A stretch of 7,610 nt of DNA from Chitinophagaceae bacterium (GCA_016786965.1 JAEUVL010000269.1:1-7610); one strand, 5' to 3'; positions 1 through 7,416 are shown, counted from the stretch's first letter. The notes: a model not told the origin generated them from the sequence alone. Numbers and translations are program-made.

Positions 1-160
1 TCTTTCAGCAAAGCATATCACCAGTCCTGCAGGCAAACCGGATCAAAACACAACCAGCAGGAACAGAAAAACATTAAACTTTAAACATTGAACATACAAA
101 GCAGACCCCTCCAGCAATAACTAAGTATCTCTGCGCAGCAGTATAAAAAATCCATTCTTA

Positions 161-195
161 ATCCGTCCAACCCATCTCATCCGTGTGCTTGTATT
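161..195 (+). repeat. Direct repeat copy 1
   Basis: This 35-base stretch starts ATCCGTCCAACCC and continues with CATCCGTGT and TTGTATT. It aligns without gaps to 241-275, with 30 of 35 positions identical by my count. The words (ATCCGTCCAACCC, CATCCGTGT) resemble degenerate non-coding repeats seen between genes in Bacteroidota. That resemblance is from memory and was not searched. Confidence 0.75.
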
Positions 196-211
196 CTGTA
201 TTAAATCCTCC

Positions 212-229
212 ATTTTGATTTATCAAAAT
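212..229. other. Short A/T-rich inverted repeat
   Basis: ATTTTGAT at 212-219 is complementary to ATCAAAAT at 222-229. A realistic hairpin would have 7 pairs and a TTTA loop. Only one pair is G-C, and no T-run follows, so it is a poor intrinsic terminator. It lies between repeat copies 1 and 2. A protein-binding palindrome is possible but unsupported. Confidence 0.35.
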
Positions 230-240
230 ATTCTGTGTTC

Positions 241-278
241 ATCCGTCCAACCCGTGGCATCCGTGTTCCTGTATTTCA
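241..278 (+). repeat. Direct repeat copy 2, exactly 80 bp after copy 1
   Basis: The first 13 bases are identical to copy 1 (ATCCGTCCAACCC). The 3' part, CCGTGTTCCTGTATTTCA (261-278), recurs at 352-369 with a single mismatch. Copies 1 and 2 are in exact 80-bp register. The DNA between them contains the A/T-rich inverted repeat at 212-229. Confidence 0.75.
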
Positions 279-304
279 CCACTCCAGCCGCCGCACAGTA
301 GTTT

Positions 305-353
305 CACATTCCCTCATTTCCAAATTTTCAAATTCCCACATTCTCAAATTCCC
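305..353 (+). repeat. AAATTCCC / CACATTC word-repeat patch
   Basis: TCAAATTCCC occurs at 328-337 and again at 344-353. CACATTC occurs at 305-311 and 337-343, with further CATTTCC and AAATTTTC variants between them. It is a low-complexity interspersed-word array, not a CRISPR: there is no fixed repeat plus unique spacer structure. The patch overlaps nothing that looks coding. Confidence 0.6.
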
Positions 354-369
354 GTGTCCCTGTATTTCA
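352..369 (+). repeat. Partial third copy of the direct repeat
   Basis: CCGTGTCCCTGTATTTCA matches 17 of 18 bases with the 3' half of copy 2 (261-278). The 5' half (ATCCGTCCAACCC) is missing. In its place are AAATTCCC words, so the copy looks truncated or recombined. Confidence 0.65.
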
Positions 370-392
370 AAAAAAGCCATTAAAGTACACGA

Positions 393-425
393 TTTAGCCT
401 TTTTGCCACTGTATTCCTATCTTTA
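393..425 (+). promoter_or_regulatory. Weak candidate promoter for the giant gene
   Basis: TATCTTTA at 418-425 differs by one base from the Bacteroidota -7 consensus TAnnTTTG. TTTA at 393-396, 21 bases upstream, differs by one base from the -33 element TTTG. If used, the transcript would start only about 10-15 bases before the ATG at 446. Neither element is a perfect match, so this is a guess from position and pattern. Confidence 0.22.
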
Positions 426-445
426 TCCAAATAGTATTGCCAGGT

Positions 446-3400
446 ATGATAAGAGCCATGAAATGGGCATTGTTCCCAGTATTATTTATCCTTGTCAATG
501 TGCAGGTTGCTGCGCAGAATGCCGGCAATTATACGGTATCAACCGGCACTGCCTCCAGCCTTTCCTTAGATAAGAATGGAAATCTGCTCAACCTCTCTGC
601 TAACTTTAATTTGCTTGGCACGAACAATACTACCAGCAATTCCTCATTGGTGCCTATAAACTTTGACTTTGTTTTCATGGGTAAATACTACACCCATTTC
701 ATCGCTGGCAATGATGGACAACTTGCCCTTGGCCTGGCTGGATCTTCCTCCCAAATGCTGTCTGCCACCAGCCCAAATGAGCTCGTACGCATAGTGGGGT
801 ACCCACCCGATAATACCAATAATGCCCCGGTGCTTGCCGCATTCTGGGATGATCTGCGAACGGCGAGAACCGGTTTCACCGTCCGCTTTGTGGTTTCCGG
901 AACGGCCCCCTTCCGGTCTCTCACCATTCAATGGAGTGCCGTTATCAATGAATCTTCTGCCACAATTACAAATCCCGCAGACGGTGTTTTCCAGGTTCGT
1001 TTATATGAAAGCACAGGAGAGATTGAATATGTATATGGTAAGATGGAAATCGGAACCGGCAGCACCACCGTTACAGCCTCTATAGGGTTTACCTCCGGCA
1101 ATACAGACAACAGTTTTGTAGCAGTAAAGGATCTGGTCAGCTTCAATACTACCACCTCGGTAGCGGAGGAACCCGCCACCCGGGAATTAGTGAATTCATC
1201 CGTCCCCGGCCCCATTACGGGGTTACATTCTGTCAACGAAGGCGAAAGAAGGTCAATCAATTTTCTCCCCGCTGCCTGTAATGGAGCATTTACTGATAGT
1301 TCGGTAACGAATATTCAGCCAATGAGTATGCAGCTCAACTGGACAGATAACATAACCAACAAACTTGGGTACTTGCTTTATCGGTCAGTCACAGACTCAA
1401 ATAATTATCAATACATTACCAGCCTGCCAGCTTCCACTACAAATTATGTTGCCAGCGGATTGCTCACAAATACCCGCTATTACTGGAAAGTGGTGCCTTA
1501 TACTGAAGGAAATACCACTCTTGTATTGCGGTTGACGGATAGTACCCGATGCAAAATGCAAGGGGTATATTCGATAGGCCCCGGCGGCGACTTTCTTAAT
1601 ATCCGCCATGCACAGGATTCACTTGTTGTTTGGGGTGTAGGCGCCAATAGCTACTGGGAACTTTTACCAACTTATACTTTTAGCGGGGAAAGTTTACCCA
1701 TCACGTTCAACAAATTACCACTCTGTCATAATACCGGGTTCACGGTCACCGTTCGCCCCGCCGCAGGAGCTTCATTCAATGTTGTAAACTCCTCCACCGT
1801 ATTTTTTATGGACAGTACAAAGAATGTGATCATTGATGGAAGGGCGGGTGGCATCGGGCCGATTGCCTTAACACTCGAAGGGCCCGGTCAGTTGTTCAGG
1901 ATCAGGAATGGCTGGCAGGATACCATCAGGTATGTAGATATAAGGTCCAGCACCAACCAGTTCACAGTTAGTGCCGTAATGTTCGAAGGCACTACCGGCG
2001 GCGGAAGTCATCATAATACAATACATGATTGCCTGCTGCATGACCGGGGAGGAGGCTTTACCCTACCACGCCAATTGATCGGTGGTATTACCAGCGGGAC
2101 TGTCATTAATAACTATAATAGTATTATCGATTGCCAGCTTTATAATTTCGATCACTTTGCAATAGATGCACCGGGTCGTGCCTGGAAGATAGCCGGAAAT
2201 AGTTTTTATGCCACCTCACCGGTAACAGTAACAGACACATCGGGCTTTATCAACCTGCCGCTGCCAACCACCACCATCAGTCATGAAATAACCGGCAATT
2301 ATTTTGGCGGTTCCGGGGCCCAATGCTCCGGTAATACGCTGGAATGGAATTCCTGGATCTATTTTGCCGGTATCCATACCGCTGGCAATGCAGCTATTCT
2401 CAACAATAAATTCAAACGACTGAAGGTCCGTACCAGCATACCACAAACATATGACAAGGTATATGTCGATCTCGTCCGTGTTGGTAACGTCTTCTTACCT
2501 TATTACCTGCCTGTATTTTCCGTACGGGATAATGAATTCGGTGCAGCCAACCCTGCCGATAGCATCAATATCACCAGTGGATCAGACGCAAGCGTTGAAG
2601 CAACAATGGTCAATAGTGTGATCACGGCAGACGCCAGCATTACCCGGAATACTTTTCAGCATATCCGCACCGCCGTAGGAAATAATACAGACATGAGCCT
2701 TTCCGTAATACAATGTGCTGCTACACTGGGCCGGGTGGACAGTAATATGATCAGCACAAATGACCATGCCTATCGCATAAAGCATGGGGGTAATGGCAGA
2801 TTAAGGGGTATTTATGCCGGTGGCAATGTAAGTATCAATCATAACACCGTTACCAATACAACTTCCGCCGGTCTCAATACAGGTATCTCTTCCTATCACA
2901 ATTTCAATCAGGTAACAGGAAATAATATATCATTTATCAAAGCAGTAAATAAAGCAGAAGGTTATAATAATTATAATAATCCGGCAGCCATCGGTATTGA
3001 TGTGCTGGGTGGCGATGTGCTGGTAAGTAAAAACAGAATTATAGGTCTGTCAGATAGTAGCTCAACAGCCAATGGCAGTGTTACTGCTATCCATGTCCTC
3101 AATGGTTATGGAACAATTGACGGGAATTTTATTGACGGTCTCACACATTATTCAACAGGCGACCAGGTTATCAGTATAAGGGCATTTAATATCACAGATA
3201 ACTTTGCCAGGATCACAAATAATATGGTAAGGATGGGGGTGGACACTTCGGGAGCCACTATTGAAAAAGGGTTGTTTACCTGTTATATTAACAACCATGC
3301 CTGCCATAATCTCTTTAGTCACAACACCGTGTATATAACGGGCACAAATGCTTACTCGGCCTCAGGCTTAAACGGCAGTTCTTGTGTATTCTGGCTGGGC

Positions 3401-6400
3401 CCTTCCACCTTTGTTAATAATATTTTGGTTAATAAACGCACCTACACCAGCTCTGTTAACCTCAGTACTGTTTATAACCCCACCACAGAATCACAAAATG
3501 CATATATTGACTACAACGTATATGACAATGTCTCCTCCAACTTCTTTGCCCCGTCGTATCTTACTTTCCAGGCCTGGAAGAGTACCGGCCGCGATCCGCA
3601 CAGCGTACTATTTACCCCGAATATCATAAACCCGGAAGGCCCCACACGTACGCTGAACCTGCATGTTACAGGTGCCACACCAGCAGAAAGGCGGGGAATA
3701 GAAGCTTTTCAATATTCCACATCAGAAGACTTTGATGGGGACAGTCGGCCAGCTAACAGCCCGGTAGATGTAGGTGCCGATGCCGGGAACTTTGTCGCAG
3801 TCGATCTTGATCCGCCAACTTTTATCGTTGTTCCACTCGCCGATTCTCCAGATTCAACTTCACGGTATATTACTATTCGTGTCATTGATACCTTGAGCGG
3901 ACTGAGGCAGGATGGAAATACACGGCCCACCATCTGGTATCGTAAAAGTTTTCCGACCACCAGTCCCTGGGTGTATTCTTTTGGCCAACTTGACAGTGGC
4001 ACCGTAAGAAACGGGAACTGGAAATTCTACATCAACCATCAATCAATCAGTATTACCGAATTCGGTACTGATTCCGTACAATATTATTTTGTGGCGCAGG
4101 ATACTACCGACTATCCTGGTATTAATGTCGGTATCAGCCCCGGCACAGGCGGATCACATACAAATGTGACCACGCAGGTAACTCCGCCTGCCACCCCATA
4201 CTCTTACCGGGTAAAGGCCACCCGGTATATAATTCCACCATTGGTAACGGTAGGTACCGGGCAACGATACCCAACATTAACTGGCCCCGGCGGTTTGTTC
4301 GAGTCAATTACAAAGGATTCTGTGCAAACTGATATTACAGCACGGATCGTATCGCACCTGAACGAGCCCGGCACCTGGGCACTCGACAGTTTGCTAACGC
4401 AGCGAAACCTGAAATTAACCATTCGCCCTGGCCATGATTCGCTGTTTATCATCCGCAGTAATGCCAATCTTTCAGTACCTATGATCAGGTTGTATAATAC
4501 CGACAACCTGACTATTGATGGGCGTTTTAATGATGATGGCCGCTGGCTCCGGTTTATTAATTCTCATACCTCCCCAACTATATGCAGGGCTACCATCGCT
4601 CTTTATAAAGCAAGCGACAGTGTACTGATCCGGAACGCGGAAATACAAAATAATGGTACGTCCACTTCCGCTACCGCCCAGGGTATCGTAATGATATCCG
4701 ATGGTAATTGTTATTCTCCGAAATTCATCAATAATGTATTCTCCAATATAACCGGATCAGCCACCAGGCCCACCTACGGGTTTTACCTGAACCAGGTCAC
4801 CAGCAAAAGTTATGATCTGGTAGTATCATCGAATCACTTTGTGAATATGGATATTTATGCCATCCTCTTATCCAACAATTTAGACTGGGGACGAATAGAC
4901 TCCAATCATTTTTATAGCACCACCGCACATTCGCAAACTTTTAGTGCCATCAGAACAGGGTCTGTAAGTGGCAGGTTCCAGATCAAAGGAAACTTTATTG
5001 GCGGATCAGCAGCCTTTTGCGGTGGCACTCCATGGATCAACAGCAGTACCGCCAACATTTATTATGGAATGGACCTCCAATATTCCGGGCCGGAAATTGC
5101 TTTGGTAGAGAATAATACATTCAGGAATATTCGCCTTACTAATACAAGTGGCTCAGCTTTCTATTGCATAGGAGCTAATGGCAGTGGTGCCATGATCATC
5201 AATGGCAACACAATTGGCGACAGTACAAATGCGCAAAGCCTTGAATTGGCCAGCAGTTCCAATATATTTATTCACTGCAGTGGCAGAAAAAAGACCGTAA
5301 CCAATAACCTGGTAAGCGGTATCAATATTACCAGCACCTCCACCCTTGGTAACTCCATTGGCATCTTCTATAATGGTGATTCCGCCCTGGTCATTCAAAA
5401 CAATATCATCAGTAACATCCGTGCCGCATCGCAGGCGCTGTTTACTAATAACGGAACATTATCAGGCATCTATATAAATAATACTAGCAAGAATAATGTG
5501 GTTGAGAAGAATCAGATATTCAATCTTACTTGTACCAGTACAGCAGCAGTACAGGTCGGTGGCATTGTACTGGAAGCTGATGATACGGCCGGTATCGTCA
5601 GTCGAAACAGGATATATGGGCTGTCTTTGCCAAACAGTTTCAACGGAACCATCACCGGTATCCGGCTTATTACAAGAGGCAAATGGAGAGTCGATAATAA
5701 CCAGGTTACGATCACTAATGGCAGCTCCACCAATCCAGTTAATATGTTCGGTATCTATGATAGTACCACTTTAGCCGGTACACATAACCGGTCGTTCTAT
5801 TACAACAGTATCCTGGTAGGTGGAGCGCAAAGTGCTGGCAGCACCAGATCTTTTTCTTACTATAATGGGGGCAATTCAGTAGTAAACAATTTTAAGAATA
5901 ACCTCTTGCTCAATAGAAGAGCAGGAGGATCTGGTGCGCATGGAGCCATCACGGTGAAGAACGCAGCGCCTGCCACGGCCTGGTCGCCGCAAACAGCAAA
6001 TTATAATTTGTACACTACCCAGGATACAACGAAAGCATTTGTTTGGGGAAACAGTGCATTACTTTCGTTCCAGGGATGGAGAAGCAATAGTCAAACGGAT
6101 ACCAATTCCTATATTATGCACCCGCTTCAGCTACCATCAAACCGGTTTTTTGTGGATAGCAGCAAAGGAAATCTTGATATTAATCCCCTCGATAGTATTT
6201 GCTGGTACGTGAACGGAAGAGGTATCCCGGTTTCCGGCATGCATTGGGATCATAACCAACCGAATGTACGGTCTATGAGTATTGCTGCCGGACCTACTGA
6301 TATTGGCAGCGATGAATTTAACACCACTACCTCTCCTCCGCCCATGCGCATTTCAGGTACGCACCAATTGAATGGCAGCGATACTTTATGGTTCAATGGA

Positions 6401-7249
6401 AATATTGCCGCTATCATTACATGGGGTGGCACCGGAACATTACCATCGTTTGGCAACCCGCGATATTATGCAGGCCAATGGCCAAATGACACTACGAACA
6501 ATGGTACTGTAAGCAATGCCCGTTATATGAGCGGCTATCTTACTATACCCGTCACTGGCGGAAGCAACTATACTTACTCCATGAAAGTGTATTACAGCAT
6601 TGCCTTGCTGGGTAAGGTGACGGATGTGAACACCATGATCATCAATAAACGGCAGCCCGGTACTCCTGGCAGTTGGACCGATATTCTTCCTACAGTCGTA
6701 AATATGACCGAGAAAACAATGACTATAACAGGTCAGAACTCCTTCTCTGAATTTACAGGTACAGATAAATCAGCCAGTCTGAGTCCTGCGGGAGGCAACT
6801 ATGTTATTTGTCCTGGTGCTTCAGCAATATTCAACTCAAAAATGGAAGGAGCTAGTTACCAGTGGCAGATGAATACTGGCAGCGGATTTATTGATATTAC
6901 TGAATCTGGTGTATTCAATGGTGTGAATACGGCGGTCTTATCACTTAACAATCCCCCAACAACAATGTACGGCTACCAGTTCCGTTGTGTGGTCAACGCT
7001 GTTGACTACAGTCCTGTGTTTACGCTCAGATTTGGAGTCAATTGGGAAGGGAATGTAAGCAATGCATGGGAAGACCCTGCCAACTGGTCATGTAACATTG
7101 TGCCTACTAATATCACGGATGTTATAATTCCGGCTGGAAAACCCATTTACCCACAGATCAGTTCCAATACTACTATTGCCAGCCTGGCTATGTTGCCTGG
7201 CTCGTCAGTGATAGTAAACCCGGGAATAGCTGTAACTATAATAAAATAG
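446..7249 (+). CDS. Giant secreted modular protein with two right-handed beta-helix units
   Basis: This 2267-residue secreted protein has no recognised function; I infer surface or extracellular binding. I chose ATG 446: residues 1-24 form a signal peptide (Arg3 and Lys6, hydrophobic WALFPVLFILV, cleavage near VAA|QN). ATG 458 also works, TTG 437 less well; no site has a clear Shine-Dalgarno.

Residues 25-235 are a beta-sandwich with NDGQLALG (89-96), FWDDL (133-137), LTIQW (159-163) and FQVRLYE (182-188). Residues 285-370 are fibronectin III-like. Beta-helix unit 1 spans 373-1112 and ends DVGAD. An Ig-like spacer covers 1120-1254. Unit 2 spans 1269-1959 and ends DIGSDEFN. Both units carry an Asn ladder such as VSKNRI, VENNTF and IQNNII.

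A beta domain (1962-2107), an Ig-like domain with Cys2122/Cys2181 and a cap from about 2199 follow. I see no lyase or hydrolase catalytic set, and no typical type IX sorting tail (no PNP motif near the end). Known relatives are Bacteroidota exported parallel beta-helix proteins. The gene stands alone on its strand. Confidence 0.9.
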   Translation: MIRAMKWALFPVLFILVNVQVAAQNAGNYTVSTGTASSLSLDKNGNLLNLSANFNLLGTNNTTSNSSLVPINFDFVFMGKYYTHFIAGNDGQLALGLAGSSSQMLSATSPNELVRIVGYPPDNTNNAPVLAAFWDDLRTARTGFTVRFVVSGTAPFRSLTIQWSAVINESSATITNPADGVFQVRLYESTGEIEYVYGKMEIGTGSTTVTASIGFTSGNTDNSFVAVKDLVSFNTTTSVAEEPATRELVNSSVPGPITGLHSVNEGERRSINFLPAACNGAFTDSSVTNIQPMSMQLNWTDNITNKLGYLLYRSVTDSNNYQYITSLPASTTNYVASGLLTNTRYYWKVVPYTEGNTTLVLRLTDSTRCKMQGVYSIGPGGDFLNIRHAQDSLVVWGVGANSYWELLPTYTFSGESLPITFNKLPLCHNTGFTVTVRPAAGASFNVVNSSTVFFMDSTKNVIIDGRAGGIGPIALTLEGPGQLFRIRNGWQDTIRYVDIRSSTNQFTVSAVMFEGTTGGGSHHNTIHDCLLHDRGGGFTLPRQLIGGITSGTVINNYNSIIDCQLYNFDHFAIDAPGRAWKIAGNSFYATSPVTVTDTSGFINLPLPTTTISHEITGNYFGGSGAQCSGNTLEWNSWIYFAGIHTAGNAAILNNKFKRLKVRTSIPQTYDKVYVDLVRVGNVFLPYYLPVFSVRDNEFGAANPADSINITSGSDASVEATMVNSVITADASITRNTFQHIRTAVGNNTDMSLSVIQCAATLGRVDSNMISTNDHAYRIKHGGNGRLRGIYAGGNVSINHNTVTNTTSAGLNTGISSYHNFNQVTGNNISFIKAVNKAEGYNNYNNPAAIGIDVLGGDVLVSKNRIIGLSDSSSTANGSVTAIHVLNGYGTIDGNFIDGLTHYSTGDQVISIRAFNITDNFARITNNMVRMGVDTSGATIEKGLFTCYINNHACHNLFSHNTVYITGTNAYSASGLNGSSCVFWLGPSTFVNNILVNKRTYTSSVNLSTVYNPTTESQNAYIDYNVYDNVSSNFFAPSYLTFQAWKSTGRDPHSVLFTPNIINPEGPTRTLNLHVTGATPAERRGIEAFQYSTSEDFDGDSRPANSPVDVGADAGNFVAVDLDPPTFIVVPLADSPDSTSRYITIRVIDTLSGLRQDGNTRPTIWYRKSFPTTSPWVYSFGQLDSGTVRNGNWKFYINHQSISITEFGTDSVQYYFVAQDTTDYPGINVGISPGTGGSHTNVTTQVTPPATPYSYRVKATRYIIPPLVTVGTGQRYPTLTGPGGLFESITKDSVQTDITARIVSHLNEPGTWALDSLLTQRNLKLTIRPGHDSLFIIRSNANLSVPMIRLYNTDNLTIDGRFNDDGRWLRFINSHTSPTICRATIALYKASDSVLIRNAEIQNNGTSTSATAQGIVMISDGNCYSPKFINNVFSNITGSATRPTYGFYLNQVTSKSYDLVVSSNHFVNMDIYAILLSNNLDWGRIDSNHFYSTTAHSQTFSAIRTGSVSGRFQIKGNFIGGSAAFCGGTPWINSSTANIYYGMDLQYSGPEIALVENNTFRNIRLTNTSGSAFYCIGANGSGAMIINGNTIGDSTNAQSLELASSSNIFIHCSGRKKTVTNNLVSGINITSTSTLGNSIGIFYNGDSALVIQNNIISNIRAASQALFTNNGTLSGIYINNTSKNNVVEKNQIFNLTCTSTAAVQVGGIVLEADDTAGIVSRNRIYGLSLPNSFNGTITGIRLITRGKWRVDNNQVTITNGSSTNPVNMFGIYDSTTLAGTHNRSFYYNSILVGGAQSAGSTRSFSYYNGGNSVVNNFKNNLLLNRRAGGSGAHGAITVKNAAPATAWSPQTANYNLYTTQDTTKAFVWGNSALLSFQGWRSNSQTDTNSYIMHPLQLPSNRFFVDSSKGNLDINPLDSICWYVNGRGIPVSGMHWDHNQPNVRSMSIAAGPTDIGSDEFNTTTSPPPMRISGTHQLNGSDTLWFNGNIAAIITWGGTGTLPSFGNPRYYAGQWPNDTTNNGTVSNARYMSGYLTIPVTGGSNYTYSMKVYYSIALLGKVTDVNTMIINKRQPGTPGSWTDILPTVVNMTEKTMTITGQNSFSEFTGTDKSASLSPAGGNYVICPGASAIFNSKMEGASYQWQMNTGSGFIDITESGVFNGVNTAVLSLNNPPTTMYGYQFRCVVNAVDYSPVFTLRFGVNWEGNVSNAWEDPANWSCNIVPTNITDVIIPAGKPIYPQISSNTTIASLAMLPGSSVIVNPGIAVTIIK
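1562..3781 (+). repeat. Protein-level duplicated module: beta-helix unit 1
   Basis: Residues 373-1112 of the giant protein. Landmarks in order are YSIGPGGDF (375-383), VIIDGR (461-466), GNYFGGSGAQC (617-627), a long Asn ladder, FQAWKSTGRDPHS (1041-1053), and DFDGDSRP to DVGAD (1095-1112). The same order appears in unit 2. The close, D-x-DGD-x-RP followed by DVGAD, is the usual end of Bacteroidota parallel beta-helix passengers. The similarity is clear only in protein; I saw no long DNA identity. Confidence 0.75.
4250..6322 (+). repeat. Protein-level duplicated module: beta-helix unit 2
   Basis: Residues 1269-1959 of the giant protein. Landmarks are VGTGQRYPTL (1269-1278), LTIDGR (1355-1360), GNFIGGSAAFC (1515-1525), an Asn ladder (VTNNLV, IQNNII, VEKNQI, VSRNRI), FQGWRSNSQTDTNS (1875-1888) and DIGSDEFN (1952-1959). 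The distance from DGR to GGS is 157 residues in unit 1 and 161 here. From GGS to FQxW it is 420 in unit 1 and 356 here, so this unit has roughly three fewer helix coils. The head resembles the 'YPTLT-GGLF-SI' start seen in other Bacteroidota beta-helix proteins. Confidence 0.75.
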
Positions 7250-7382
7250 ATCTGTAACAGGAAAATCACCAATAACGAGACGTCTTTATTCCAGGTCCGG
7301 GCCAATTCGAACCCTTGTATGTTCCGCCAGTTGAAGGAAGAGCGCTGACTGCCCTTTGCCTGGTGACACCGTTCCATAAAAC
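7250..7382. other. Intergenic gap between convergent giant gene and tRNA-Cys
   Basis: No gene is supported here. A small plus-strand ORF (7315-7521) runs straight through the tRNA on the opposite strand and is rejected. No good plus-strand terminator follows the giant gene. The only hairpin near its stop, 7271-7290, is A/T-rich with two internal mismatches and no T-run. The middle of the gap holds a tRNA-like stretch, listed separately. Confidence 0.7.
7294..7370 (-). pseudogene. Possible decayed tRNA (tRNA-like relic)
   Basis: The 77-base stretch is tRNA-sized. On the minus strand it ends GGGTTCGAATTGGCCCGGACC apart from its final bases, close to the 3' third of the intact tRNA-Cys, which also has GGTTCGAAT and ends GGGACC. 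Its D-arm region (GGCAAAGGGCAGTCAGCGCTC) also resembles a tRNA D-arm. However, the acceptor halves pair for only three bases, the T-stem does not pair, and I find no 5-bp anticodon stem with a 7-base loop. It would not fold as a tRNA. Chance resemblance or another tRNA-derived repeat remains possible. Confidence 0.3.
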
Positions 7383-7413
7383 AAAAAAAGGTCACCTAAA
7401 TATAGATGACCTT
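7383..7413 (-). terminator. Intrinsic terminator of tRNA-Cys
   Basis: Read on the minus strand, AAGGTCA (7413-7407) pairs with TGACCTT (7394-7388). After one mismatch, three inner pairs close a four-base loop. Seven T residues (7389-7383) follow at once, two of them shared with the stem. The hairpin begins three bases after the mature tRNA 3' end (7417). There is no T-run on the plus side, so it should stop only minus-strand transcription. Confidence 0.88.
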
Positions 7414-7416
7414 CAG

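Larger units (their letters stand above)
1..445. other. Gene-free, repeat-rich leader upstream of the giant gene
   Basis: No reading frame here looks like a real gene. An ORF that starts at 235 and runs into the giant gene translates mostly the repeat words (Ser, Phe, His, Lys runs) and is best read as chance. All three plus frames are open from base 1 to about 75, with stops at 75-77, 82-84 and slightly later. The 3' tail of an upstream plus-strand gene could therefore end here, but about 25 codons is too little to identify or even confirm one. The rest holds direct repeats (161-195, 241-275, partial at 352-369), AAACATT words near 69-89 and AAATTCCC words near 305-353. There is also a short A/T-rich inverted repeat at 212-229. 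Confidence 0.7.

Noticed and set aside
1..77. C-terminus of an upstream plus-strand gene
   Set aside because: All three plus frames are open here, so openness carries no information. About 25 residues show no recognisable motif.
212..229. Intrinsic terminator for an upstream gene
   Set aside because: The stem is almost all A-T, and no T-run follows on either strand at the right place.
305..353. Possible CRISPR-like array
   Set aside because: The repeated words are about 10 bases, irregularly spaced, with no unique spacers of constant length and no cas genes nearby.
235..573. Plus-strand ORF of 112 codons across the leader and the start of the giant gene
   Set aside because: Its first half translates the repeat words, and its second half overlaps the signal-peptide coding region of the giant gene in another frame. 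It has no domain-like pattern.
1562..6322. Polysaccharide lyase or glycoside hydrolase call for the beta-helix units
   Set aside because: The fold type is shared with such enzymes, but I could not see a catalytic residue set. The Asn ladder and D-x-G-x-D ends are structural.
7271..7290. Hairpin terminator after the giant gene
   Set aside because: The stem is five A-T pairs, a mismatch and two pairs, with no T-run beyond the stem itself. It is too weak to call.
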